From MVYY01 sp012517575 (GTDB taxonomy: Bacteria; Bacteroidota; Bacteroidia; Bacteroidales; Paludibacteraceae): a stretch of 64,000 bases of DNA. The notes below the pieces were generated by a model. It was given only the letters and a program-made list of their open reading frames with translations, was not told where the DNA came from and searched no databases. Positions 16,318 through 24,943 of the stretch are shown here, one piece after another (the first letter of the stretch is position 1; each line of letters starts with the position of its first letter). The position numbers were made by a program, and so were the translations under genes. Location of the stretch: assembly GCA_031629035.1 (NCBI GenBank), contig JAVLUG010000016.1, positions 1 through 64,000 on the forward strand. The letters run 5' to 3'.

Positions 16318-16325
16318 TACCTTTG
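16318..16325 (+). promoter_or_regulatory. -7 box of the cupin-hcp operon
   Basis: TACCTTTG matches TAnnTTTG. No good -33 TTTG is in register; the dyad at 16281-16296 covers that place, as expected for an activator-dependent promoter. The leader to the cupin ATG is about 95 bases and contains a five-codon upstream frame at 16348-16365. Confidence 0.6.
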
Positions 16326-16427
16326 CAATCTCAAAAAAAAATCAATCATGAGAGTGCAAATATAAGGTATTGTGCTCCAATTCTCAAACATAATCATCAA
16401 AATCACAAAACTAATATTTAGAATATT

Positions 16428-16799
16428 ATGGAAAATTCGGAATTTCACAACAAACAGGAAAACAAGACTTTTCCGACAGCCGAAAAGTTTTTGTTGGCTG
16501 ATCAGGTTAATTATGCCGAAGGGTCAGTGGTCAGTAAAATTATTGTTCGAAATCATCAGGGAAACATTACGCTGTTTGCCTTCGACAAAGGAGAATTTTT
16601 AAGCGAACATGCAGCGCCATTTAATGCGTTGGTGGTAGCTCTTGATGGCAAAGGGTTGGTTACCATTGCCGGCCGGCCTTTTGAATTGACTGCCGGAGAA
16701 AGCATTATTCTTCCTGCCGGCGTTCCTCATGCGGTGAATGCCACCGAACGTTTTAAAATGATGTTGGTGATGATAAAAGATGGAGAAACAAATAAATAA
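16428..16799 (+). CDS. Single-domain cupin protein
   Basis: A 123-residue protein with one cupin barrel (about residues 45-115). Motif 2 is recognisable (ILPAGVPHAV), while motif 1 (FLSEHAAPFNALVV) keeps only one histidine and lacks the usual HxH and glutamate. Metal binding is therefore uncertain. There is no signal peptide, so it is cytosolic. It lies 38 bases before hcp and shares its promoter, so it probably takes part in nitrosative or redox stress handling. Cupins next to hcp recur in anaerobes, but the function is not known to me. Confidence 0.85.
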   Translation: MENSEFHNKQENKTFPTAEKFLLADQVNYAEGSVVSKIIVRNHQGNITLFAFDKGEFLSEHAAPFNALVVALDGKGLVTIAGRPFELTAGESIILPAGVPHAVNATERFKMMLVMIKDGETNK

Positions 16800-16837
16800 A
16801 AATAAATTTTGAAATTTGAAATTAATTGCATTAGAAA

Positions 16838-18484
16838 ATGAATATGTTTTGTTATCAGTGTCAGGAAACTTCCAAAGGAATCGGATGTGAACTGAAAGGT
16901 GTTTGTGGTAAAACTTCCGATGTGGCAGCTTTGCAGGATTTGTTGATTTATCAACTGAAAGGTTTATCGGTTTATACTTCTGCTTTACGTAAACAGGAAA
17001 TTGAAAATCCTTTGGTGAGCCGCTTTATACTCGACGGACTTTTTATGACGGTTACCAACGTAAATTTCGATAAACAACGATTTGTTGAGCAGATCAGGGA
17101 AGGATTCGTCCTGCGCTCACAATTGAAACACGATTTATCAGCACAGGGAATCAAGATGCCGGCTTGCGATTTGACAGACTGGACAGCAGATTCGGAAGAA
17201 GAAATGGAAAAACTGGCAAGCAAAGTTGGTGTGTTGAGTACCGAAAACGAAGATGTCCGCTCTTTGCGAGAACTGATAATTTATGGACTGAAAGGTATGG
17301 CGGCTTATGCCAAACATGCCATGAATCTTGGTTTTACCGACAGCGAAATTAATGCTTTTGTTGAAGAAACGCTCGTAAAAACCACAGACGATACGTTAAA
17401 TTTGGAGCAACTGATACATTTGGTTTTGGAAACCGGACGTTTCGGAGTTAAAGTTATGGAATTGCTCGACAGAGCGAATACTACGGCTTACGGACATCCG
17501 GAAGTTACAAAAGTGAGTTTGCAAACCCGCGAGAAACCGGGAATTTTAATCAGTGGACACGACCTGAAAGATATGGAGGAATTGTTGAAACAAACCGAAG
17601 GAACGGGTGTCGATGTTTATACGCATGGTGAAATGTTGCCGGCACACTACTATCCGGCATTTAAAAAGTACAAACATTTTGTTGGAAATTATGGCGGAGC
17701 ATGGTGGAATCAAACTCAGGACTTTGAAACATTCAATGGCGTGATCCTTTTCACAACCAACTGCATTGTTCCACCCAAGAGCAATTCGACTTATGCCGAC
17801 AGAGTTTATACCACAGGAACCGCAGGTTTCCCGGGATTCAAACATATCGCCGAAGCACCGGAAGATCAAGCTAAGGATTTTTCAACTTTGATTGAACATG
17901 CCAAGCAGTGTGCTGCTCCCATTCAAATTGAAAAAGGAGAAATTGTTGGCGGTTTTGCTCACGAACAATTCTTTGCTCTGTCGGAACAAATTATTGAAGC
18001 AGTAAAAACGGGACAAATTAAGAAGTTTTTTGTGATGGCGGGTTGCGATGGTAGATTAAAAAGTCGCAATTATTATACGGAGTTTGCAGAAAAATTGCCA
18101 AAAGATACCGTTATTCTTACGGCAGGTTGTGCAAAATATCGCTACAACAAACTCGGATTAGGAGAAATCAATGGCATTCCGCGAGTACTCGATGCCGGTC
18201 AGTGTAACGACAGTTATTCATTGGCGCTGATAGCCCTGAAACTGAAGGAAATTTTTAATTTAAACAGCATCAACGAATTGCCAATTGCTTATAACATTGC
18301 ATGGTACGAACAGAAAGCCGTTATTGTGCTGCTTGCGCTGCTTTATTTGGGTGTGAAAAATATCCATTTAGGACCCACGTTGCCGGCATTTCTTTCGCCA
18401 AATGTTGCCAAAGTGCTGGTAGATAATTTTGGAATTGCTCCTATCGGTAGCGTTGAAGACGATTTGGAGCTGTTTATGAACTGA
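16838..18484 (+). CDS. hcp: Hybrid cluster protein (hydroxylamine/NO reductase)
   Basis: Cytosolic iron-sulfur/oxo-cluster enzyme that detoxifies nitric oxide or hydroxylamine. The N-terminus carries the cluster motif CYQCQETSKGIGCELKGVC (C-x2-C-x8-C-x5-C, close to the compact motif of anaerobe-type Hcp). Further conserved stretches hold hybrid-cluster ligands: FTTNCIVPP, AGCAKYRYN and DAGQCNDSYS. Length of 548 residues is typical of the short class. It is the second gene of the operon controlled by the dyad at 16281 and ends at a strong terminator. The physiological electron donor is not encoded nearby except possibly the ferredoxin at 14891. Confidence 0.96.
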   Translation: MNMFCYQCQETSKGIGCELKGVCGKTSDVAALQDLLIYQLKGLSVYTSALRKQEIENPLVSRFILDGLFMTVTNVNFDKQRFVEQIREGFVLRSQLKHDLSAQGIKMPACDLTDWTADSEEEMEKLASKVGVLSTENEDVRSLRELIIYGLKGMAAYAKHAMNLGFTDSEINAFVEETLVKTTDDTLNLEQLIHLVLETGRFGVKVMELLDRANTTAYGHPEVTKVSLQTREKPGILISGHDLKDMEELLKQTEGTGVDVYTHGEMLPAHYYPAFKKYKHFVGNYGGAWWNQTQDFETFNGVILFTTNCIVPPKSNSTYADRVYTTGTAGFPGFKHIAEAPEDQAKDFSTLIEHAKQCAAPIQIEKGEIVGGFAHEQFFALSEQIIEAVKTGQIKKFFVMAGCDGRLKSRNYYTEFAEKLPKDTVILTAGCAKYRYNKLGLGEINGIPRVLDAGQCNDSYSLALIALKLKEIFNLNSINELPIAYNIAWYEQKAVIVLLALLYLGVKNIHLGPTLPAFLSPNVAKVLVDNFGIAPIGSVEDDLELFMN

Positions 18485-18552
18485 TTTTGTAAATTTATTT
18501 ATCGGAAATCAATTTTATTGTTTTACACGAACCGATTGAAAAACCAGAATCA

Positions 18553-18606
18553 TTATCGGAAGAGTGAAAAGTTTTACAAAATTTTCGCTCTTCCGGTAAG
18601 TTTTTT
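18553..18606 (+). terminator. Terminator of hcp (convergent with rimM)
   Basis: An 18-bp stem with two G-T pairs, 18553-18570 against 18582-18599, followed by six T at 18601-18606. The T-run overlaps the rimM stop codon, so the element sits between two converging genes. Confidence 0.87.
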
Positions 18607-19123
18607 ACAGTTCGAGCAGTCCTTCTGGCAAATCCATGTGAATGGATTTTTGCTTTTCGTCAATGTGTAAAATATAATCTTCGCTAACCGGAATAAGAAT
18701 CTCTTTTTCTCCATTGTGAATGATGAAAAGTACATTTTCGGTACTTTCGTCAATATCTTTGATAGTTCCAATCAATTTACCGTCTTTATCAAAAACCTGA
18801 AAACCAATAAAAAAATGGTTTCCAAAAATTTCTGTTTCGGGAATATCGAAAAACTTTTTTTGTAAATAAATGGTCAAGCCGGAAAATTTTCTCGCTTTCT
18901 TTTCATTATTCACATCTTCCAGCTTCAGAAACCCGCTGTCTTCCGTTTTAAATCGCCATTCTTCCAGAAAAAAAGGAACCAGAATACCATCCATTTCAAA
19001 AATCAGAAAAGGAATATCTTCAAAGTCGAATTCTTCGCTATTTAGTTGAAAAGAAAGTTCTCCTTCAATACCGTGAGTTTTGAGTATTTGCCCAATTGGG
19101 ACAACTTCTGATAAAGAAATCAT
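18605..19123 (-). CDS. rimM: Ribosome maturation factor RimM
   Basis: Assists 16S rRNA processing and assembly of the 30S head by binding S19. The N-terminal barrel begins with the family motif VVPIGQILKTHGIEGEL, and the C-terminal PRC-barrel contains IGTIKDIDE and ILIPVSEDYI. Length of 172 residues is standard. In many bacteria rimM lies with trmD and rpsP; here it is alone, followed on the minus strand by the outer-membrane barrel gene of another unit upstream. Confidence 0.93.
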   Translation of the reverse strand: MISLSEVVPIGQILKTHGIEGELSFQLNSEEFDFEDIPFLIFEMDGILVPFFLEEWRFKTEDSGFLKLEDVNNEKKARKFSGLTIYLQKKFFDIPETEIFGNHFFIGFQVFDKDGKLIGTIKDIDESTENVLFIIHNGEKEILIPVSEDYILHIDEKQKSIHMDLPEGLLEL

Positions 19124-19210
19124 ATTTTCTGAAATTAAGAAAGTTGTGAAAAATTCAATAATGACCTCAAAAAAATTGGAAAAACTTTCACTCCGGGGGA
19201 AAATATCCCG

Positions 19211-20998
19211 TTAAAACGACAAGACAGCTCCTATCATAAAGTTGAATCCCTGAACATCGTATCCATAAAAATACTGATAATGGTTGTTCAGCAGATTGTT
19301 CAAATGAAGATAAGCAGAAACAGATTTGTTAAAAACATACGAAGCGCCCAGATTCAAGTCCAAAATATTGTCCATTTTTACGGCTTCATTCCCTAATAGA
19401 GCATATCTGTCGGCTTTGTAAAACAAACTGACACTTGCATTTATGTTGGATGTCAATCCTAAACTTGCTTTCATGTCGGCTTCCCATTTTGGCTGGAGCC
19501 ATGCAAATGCAGTGTTTTTTGTTTTCCACCAGTTGTAAGCCGCTTGAAATTCTGCATTGAAACGATTCTTTTCGTCATTGAAAGCCACTCGACCGCCACT
19601 TTTGAAATGGGATGCATCACTGTATACCACGTTGAAACGATTGGTATATAAAACGGAATCGGGAGCATTTATTTGATTGGAAGCATATTCTTTGTTGACA
19701 AAAAAATATTGCTGGTCAATGTAACGGTAATCGACAAAAACATCAATCATAACGTTGTTGACCGGTTTTATTTTAATGCCTGCATAACCTTGAAAAGGCG
19801 TGTAGGTATCTTTTATTCTCAAATCGGGAAATATAAAGCAATTTTCTTCAAAGGTTTTGTTTATGCTGTTAATTGTATAATTACCCGATAAGCCTCCATA
19901 TAATGACAACCATTGAGGAAAAGGGTTCCATTCGGCCTCAATATCAGCCGAAGGACTGAAAGGACGACCCTGTTTCATCGAAAAAGCGGCTTTCATTCCT
20001 AATCTGACTTTCCATTCGGGATGTTCTATGGCGTAAAACGGATTCAACATAAATACCGAATAATAATCCCAAAAATTAAACGAGTCGGATGCTTTACTCG
20101 TATATTTTATTTGATAAAGTTCAATATCCAATCCCAAATTGTTGTCTTTGTATGGCATGGTTACGCCACCGGAAAGATGTATCAGGTTTTCATTTATACC
20201 GTATTGATTTTTAAATAATTGATAATCCAATTTTGCAAGAAATTTTATGTCCTGTGCTGTTGGTAACGACCGAATTCCTCCATAAGCATGAAAACGTTTG
20301 AAAGTTTCCATGTTTGAATTTTCGGCCAGTTGTTGCAAAGAATAGGAAAGGGGAGGTCTTGAAATGGAAATTAATTTTTGTTCAGTGAATGTTGCATTGC
20401 CATAAATATGGGTTAATGCATTCAGGTCAACCGGAGAATTCAAATTAAAATTGTTGCCGTAATATTTAAGTCGCTCGAGTTGCCCATCCATTCCGGCGAA
20501 CAAATCCATGTTGTTCAGATATTTATCAAAAGCCAATCCCGCTTTTGAAGTAGAGTGAAGTTTATCACCAAAAGTTCCCAAATGATTAAAAAAAACATCC
20601 AACTGCATATCGGGACGTTTTAGTAGAGAATAGAAAAAATCGGCAGAAGTATTGTAAAAATTACCCAATCCTAAACGTGCAAAACCATTCTGCCCCTGCG
20701 AATTCATTGGAGAAAATTCTGTTGCCGAAAGCGGGTGAATGTTATTGTTGATGGAAAGCGGTAAATAAAAGTCGGTATAATGTGCCGATAAAAGCTTGGC
20801 TTCCGGTTCTACAGGTTGAGGAGAAATATTCAATTTTCCTGCATTTTTGATAACCGGCTGAAATTCACGTTCAACAATTACATCGCGCACAAAAGTAGAA
20901 TCCTGTGCCGGCAGGTTGGAAAAAACAATACCGGAAAGGAACAAAGCAAATAAAATATTTTTTCTGGAAATTATCATAATAAATTCATTGATAGTCAT
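19211..20998 (-). CDS. Outer-membrane beta-barrel protein, TonB-receptor-like, without a plug
   Basis: A secreted protein whose signal peptide (ISRKNILFALFLSGIVFSNLPAQ) is followed by DSTFVRDVIVEREFQPVIKN and then many amphipathic beta strands. The C-terminus (LHLNNLLNNHYQYFYGY...GAVLSF) is like that of TonB-dependent receptors, but no plug domain is visible. The reading frame is open to 21085, which would overlap the upstream TPR gene by 32 bases. The ATG at 20998, or 20977, lies directly before the signal peptide and is preferred. It is translated after the 1012-residue TPR gene, so the pair is an operon. I recognise the pair as conserved in Bacteroidales but not its function. Confidence 0.75.
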   Translation of the reverse strand: MTINEFIMIISRKNILFALFLSGIVFSNLPAQDSTFVRDVIVEREFQPVIKNAGKLNISPQPVEPEAKLLSAHYTDFYLPLSINNNIHPLSATEFSPMNSQGQNGFARLGLGNFYNTSADFFYSLLKRPDMQLDVFFNHLGTFGDKLHSTSKAGLAFDKYLNNMDLFAGMDGQLERLKYYGNNFNLNSPVDLNALTHIYGNATFTEQKLISISRPPLSYSLQQLAENSNMETFKRFHAYGGIRSLPTAQDIKFLAKLDYQLFKNQYGINENLIHLSGGVTMPYKDNNLGLDIELYQIKYTSKASDSFNFWDYYSVFMLNPFYAIEHPEWKVRLGMKAAFSMKQGRPFSPSADIEAEWNPFPQWLSLYGGLSGNYTINSINKTFEENCFIFPDLRIKDTYTPFQGYAGIKIKPVNNVMIDVFVDYRYIDQQYFFVNKEYASNQINAPDSVLYTNRFNVVYSDASHFKSGGRVAFNDEKNRFNAEFQAAYNWWKTKNTAFAWLQPKWEADMKASLGLTSNINASVSLFYKADRYALLGNEAVKMDNILDLNLGASYVFNKSVSAYLHLNNLLNNHYQYFYGYDVQGFNFMIGAVLSF

Positions 20999-21053
20999 GT
21001 AAATGAATGATAAAGTTTTTTGTCGATTTTCGTTCTTCAAGCAGTTGCTGACC

Positions 21054-24000
21054 TTAGTTGATGATTTTTTTCTTTTCCCTTTCACCTATGGCAGCCAATC
21101 GCTGTGAAATCAATTCCTGAATTTCATCCTGTGCAGTATAATTTCTTTGCAGGCTGAGCAAATATTGTTTGGCCTGAAAATCATTACCTTTCTGAATATA
21201 AATGTCGGCCAGCAAAACAAAGCTGCGTGCCAACCAAAATTGATGCGGAGTGTTTTTTTTGGCAAAATCCATGATTTCGTTTTCCGATTCAGTCAGTTTG
21301 CCTTGTTGGAAATATACCGAAGCCAGCAGATATTTCGATTCTGCTCCGAAAATCGTTCTTGTTTCAGCCGAAATAGTTTTCAGATCGGGAATAGCAGATT
21401 CCGCTTGATTCATGGCTAAATAAGCTTTGGCACGATAAAAACGTGCTTCCGTCATCATATCTTGATCGGAATAAGTATCGGCTAATATTTCATTTGCTAT
21501 ATTTATAATAGTCTGGTAATCATTGATATAATAGCTACATCTTAAAACACCTAAACGTGCAGCTTGCTTATTGGCAGAAGTCTGCGCCAAACTTTCCAAC
21601 TGCTTGAAGAAATTCAAAGCCGCAGCAAAGTCCTTCTGATCGTATGTAATTTCTGCACAACGTAAAGCCGCCTCTTCCACATATTCGCTTGCACTATTTT
21701 TCAGCACGGTTTGAAAAGCCGACAGGGCTTTTTCTCTTTGTTTCGTTTGATAATAGCTGTTGGCAAGATAATATTGAGCCATTGTGCAGTATCTGCCTCC
21801 CGGACAAAATTTTGCCAGATAGTTTTCCATGCCGGCAATAGCAGCTTCATACTTTTCATTCATGTATTGTTTTTCGGCAGCAATATACGAAATGGAATCC
21901 TCTCGCTGGGAAGAGAAAGGCAGAAGCTGTTGTCCGGTTTTTTTTGTATATTCCACAAATCCGTTTACATCATTCATTTCAACATAAGCACTTTCCATGG
22001 TTTCCAATGCCACATAAGCTTCTTGAGTACCGGGATATTGTTCTATCACTTTTTTGAAAGCGGAAACAGCATTTTCATAATCGCGGCGATTGAAATAAAT
22101 CATTCCATATTCTAAAGCTGCTTTTCGCGCCAAAGCCGAATTGGGAAAACTTTCCATTAAACGTTGATATGTGGACAATGCCATTTTTTCATTTTTCAAC
22201 ATCAAATAGGAGCGCCCAATTTCGTACAAGGCATCATCGGCATATTCCGAATTGGGATATTTCACCAACAATTCTTCCAAACGATAAATTTTGTCCAGAT
22301 AATTTTTTTGCAAACCTGCCGCATAAGCTGCTTGAAAAACCGAATAGTCGGCAGTTCCGGGAGCTGCATCAGCAGCTTTTTCATAGTATTCGCGAGCATT
22401 TTTGAAATTTCGGGAGTAAAAATAGCAATCTCCTAAGCGGTTCAAAGCGTCTGCATACAAAATGGATTTTGCATCAGTTTCTGTTTCCAAGTATTTTAAA
22501 AGCCAGTCTGTGGCTTTGGAATAATTTTGCTGTCCGAAGTAGGCATAGCCCAAAGAATAATAGGCTTTTGTCAGATTTTTGCTGCTTTTCGAAAGTGGAT
22601 TTTTAACAAAAGTCTCCAAATCTTTAATAGCTTTCGTTATTTGATTGGTTCGGTAAAAACATTCCGACCTCCAAAATAAACTTTCTGCAGCATATTCCCC
22701 TGTCGAAGAATTCTCCAGTGAAAGTGTAAAATAATCTATGGCTTTCTCGTAGTTTTGTTGAGTAAAAGCATCCACTCCCAATTGATAAAGTAAATATTGC
22801 TTTGTTTCCCTCAGTGAAGCATTAAGGTTTTTTATTTTCTGAATCGACTGATAAGCCAATTCATAATTTTTGGTGGTCAGATATACGGAAGTTAAATACT
22901 GATAAGCTTCATCGGCATATTTTGAATTTGGGAACTCAGAAAGAAAGCGGCTGAAAGCGGCAATCGATTCACCAAATGCCGATGTTGTTTCGTAGCAGGT
23001 CAAGGCATAATTAAACATGGCTTCTTCCCGAACCGAAGGATTGAAATTTGTTTGCAAAGCAGCTTCGTAAGCAAGTCGAGCATTGGTTTTATCGTTCAAA
23101 TGAATGTAAGAAGTTCCCAAGTGCAGATAGGCATTTTCCGAAATTTCATCTGCTGTTGTGGTTACTTTCGACAAATAAGCTACAGCATTGGTATAATCTT
23201 TCATTTGAAAATAGGACAGACCCAACAGATACATATCGTTTCGCAGAACCTGAGGGAAAAGACTTTCATATTTTTTTAGGTTGTAAATGGCCTGTTCATA
23301 ATTTTTTTGAGTGTAAGCCATTTCTCCCAAAATTCGATAAATTTCGGCATTGTTGACATTTTCAGGATAAGTTAAAAGAAGATAATCAGCTTTCTCTTTC
23401 AATTTATCATATTGTTTTTCTGCGTAATAAATCTGAACGAGAAAATAAGGAACAGTGGACCGATATTCAGGCTGGCTTTCTACAGACAAAAAACCCGGCA
23501 AGGCTTCCCGATAATTACCGAGCAGGTATTCGCAGTAAGCGTAATAATAAACTGCATCCGTATTGTAAGATGAATTCAAAGACTTCAATTGTGCAAAACA
23601 TTTTTTTGCTGTCTCCAACTGCTTATTCTGAATGGAAACATAGCCTTTGTAAAAAAGGAAATCAGGAATTTTCTCTTTGGCCAGATTTTGTTCATCTACC
23701 TGATTTAAGAAGTCTGCTGATAACGAAAAGTTTTTTTGTTCGCAATACAACACTCCTAACATTAAATGCAAAGGATCGGCAAAAGGAGTGTAGGGATGTT
23801 CGGATAAAAAGTTTTGTAAAAGGGGAAGCGCGTTTTCCTTACGAAGTTCGTAAGCGCTGGCAGCTAAATAATACTCGGCTTCCTCACGCTGACCTGCCTG
23901 AACAGGAACGGTATTTTTCAAAAATTCTTCAAAATATCGGTACGAAGCTCCGAATTTTTGTTGTTCGAAAAATTCTTTTCCTTGAATATAATTTTTGTCG

Positions 24001-24092
24001 TCAGCGGTGTAAATCAGGCTATGTTGGGCGAAAACCGAACTTGACGAAATGAGAAAAAACAAAGATACAGCAGCAATTATTTTTTTCAACAT
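21054..24092 (-). CDS. Large periplasmic TPR protein
   Basis: A 1012-residue protein with signal peptide (about residues 1-22, ending SSVFAQ). It is built almost entirely from tetratricopeptide repeats, visible as recurring patterns such as YYLAASAYELRKENA, AVAYLSKV and ALYEIGRSYLMLKNEKMALSTY. TPR arrays are protein-binding scaffolds; some repeats resemble BamD/YbgF (Tol-Pal) repeats with tyrosine at the domain junction. The gene precedes the barrel gene with overlapping or nearly touching ends, so the two products probably work together at the outer membrane. No enzymatic motif is seen. Confidence 0.85.
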   Translation of the reverse strand: MLKKIIAAVSLFFLISSSSVFAQHSLIYTADDKNYIQGKEFFEQQKFGASYRYFEEFLKNTVPVQAGQREEAEYYLAASAYELRKENALPLLQNFLSEHPYTPFADPLHLMLGVLYCEQKNFSLSADFLNQVDEQNLAKEKIPDFLFYKGYVSIQNKQLETAKKCFAQLKSLNSSYNTDAVYYYAYCEYLLGNYREALPGFLSVESQPEYRSTVPYFLVQIYYAEKQYDKLKEKADYLLLTYPENVNNAEIYRILGEMAYTQKNYEQAIYNLKKYESLFPQVLRNDMYLLGLSYFQMKDYTNAVAYLSKVTTTADEISENAYLHLGTSYIHLNDKTNARLAYEAALQTNFNPSVREEAMFNYALTCYETTSAFGESIAAFSRFLSEFPNSKYADEAYQYLTSVYLTTKNYELAYQSIQKIKNLNASLRETKQYLLYQLGVDAFTQQNYEKAIDYFTLSLENSSTGEYAAESLFWRSECFYRTNQITKAIKDLETFVKNPLSKSSKNLTKAYYSLGYAYFGQQNYSKATDWLLKYLETETDAKSILYADALNRLGDCYFYSRNFKNAREYYEKAADAAPGTADYSVFQAAYAAGLQKNYLDKIYRLEELLVKYPNSEYADDALYEIGRSYLMLKNEKMALSTYQRLMESFPNSALARKAALEYGMIYFNRRDYENAVSAFKKVIEQYPGTQEAYVALETMESAYVEMNDVNGFVEYTKKTGQQLLPFSSQREDSISYIAAEKQYMNEKYEAAIAGMENYLAKFCPGGRYCTMAQYYLANSYYQTKQREKALSAFQTVLKNSASEYVEEAALRCAEITYDQKDFAAALNFFKQLESLAQTSANKQAARLGVLRCSYYINDYQTIINIANEILADTYSDQDMMTEARFYRAKAYLAMNQAESAIPDLKTISAETRTIFGAESKYLLASVYFQQGKLTESENEIMDFAKKNTPHQFWLARSFVLLADIYIQKGNDFQAKQYLLSLQRNYTAQDEIQELISQRLAAIGEREKKKIIN

Positions 24093-24177
24093 GTTAAAAA
24101 ATTTACGAAATAATGTGCATTAATAATGATTTCACACACGAGAATCATTCACTGCAAAGTTAAGTGTTTAGCGAATT

Positions 24178-24702
24178 TCATCCATTCGGATGTTGCAAAA
24201 ATCTTTCTATCGCTTTTTTTACCGATTTCAAACCAAAAAGTTCAGGTCGAATTTCGGAGAAAGGGACAAAAAAACTTTCTTCCACATCGTCGGAAGGAAC
24301 AAGAGAGGTTTCGTCCGGTAATTTGCAGGAGAAAAATAAATCCAGTGTGGGAACCAATAAATCGCAATATTCATATTCATTGGGTAAAGAAAACAAATAG
24401 CGGACATTTTTTGCTTCCGACTGCAATTCCTCTGAAATTTCCCTTTTCAGCGCTTCTTCTGCTGTTTCGTTGTTGTCAACAAAACCTCCGGGCAAGTCCA
24501 GTGTTCCCTTAGCCGGTTCCTTTTTTCGACGACAAACCAGCAACTCCTGCTTTTCGTTTACAATAAAAGCGGCTACTGCGGCGGAAGGATTCATGTAAAA
24601 AACAAATCCGCAAGATGCACAACGTTTGGATTTTTCATTGTTTTTCTCGAATAAAGAGGAGCCGCACGCCGGACAAAAAGCAAATTTTGAAAAAAAGTCC
24701 AT
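24178..24702 (-). CDS. NUDIX hydrolase with N-terminal zinc ribbon
   Basis: Hydrolyses nucleoside diphosphate derivatives; substrate unknown. From ATG 24702 the protein starts MDFFSKFAFCPACGSS and carries a four-cysteine zinc ribbon (CPACG and CASCG), then a NUDIX domain. The NUDIX box (about residues 77-98) has G, E, REI and EE in register, but the usual glycine after EEL is glutamine. Zinc ribbon plus NUDIX resembles NudC-type NADH pyrophosphatases, though the protein is shorter and lacks their SQPWPFPxS motif. A longer frame to 24780 adds 26 residues with no family resemblance, so the inner ATG is preferred. Confidence 0.85.
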   Translation of the reverse strand: MDFFSKFAFCPACGSSLFEKNNEKSKRCASCGFVFYMNPSAAVAAFIVNEKQELLVCRRKKEPAKGTLDLPGGFVDNNETAEEALKREISEELQSEAKNVRYLFSLPNEYEYCDLLVPTLDLFFSCKLPDETSLVPSDDVEESFFVPFSEIRPELFGLKSVKKAIERFLQHPNG

Positions 24703-24919
24703 ATTTTTTTGTTTTTGAATTGTTTCTTTTGAGAGAAAAGTAACGACCAAAACTTTGTTAGAAAATTTCGGAATCGCCATGCAGTAATCAAGAAATATGC
24801 CATTTGATCAAAGTCTGCATTTATTTAACGGAAAAACATATTCGTGTAGTACATTTTTTGTAAAATTGGGGTTGTTCATAACTTTACGTTAACTCGTTTA
24901 TTTATTGCATTTAAAATAT

Positions 24920-24927
24920 TAATTTTG
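24920..24927 (+). promoter_or_regulatory. -7 box of the TPR-aroE unit
   Basis: TAATTTTG matches TAnnTTTG and lies 16 bases before the ATG at 24944. The -33 position holds GTTTA, only a partial match. Confidence 0.5.
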
Positions 24928-24943
24928 CAAAAAAATTAGAAAG

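Noticed and set aside
20999..21085. Extended start of the outer-membrane barrel protein overlapping the TPR gene
   Set aside because: The extension is lysine-rich and would place 29 residues before a standard signal peptide; starts at 20998 or 20977 fit better.
21711..22115. A 134-residue frame on the plus strand opposite the large TPR gene
   Set aside because: It is antisense to a long, well-formed TPR coding region and has the composition of a shadow frame. The same applies to the other plus-strand frames between 21147 and 24052.
24703..24780. N-terminal extension of the NUDIX protein
   Set aside because: The extra 26 residues have no resemblance to the family, and the inner ATG gives the usual short leader before the zinc ribbon.
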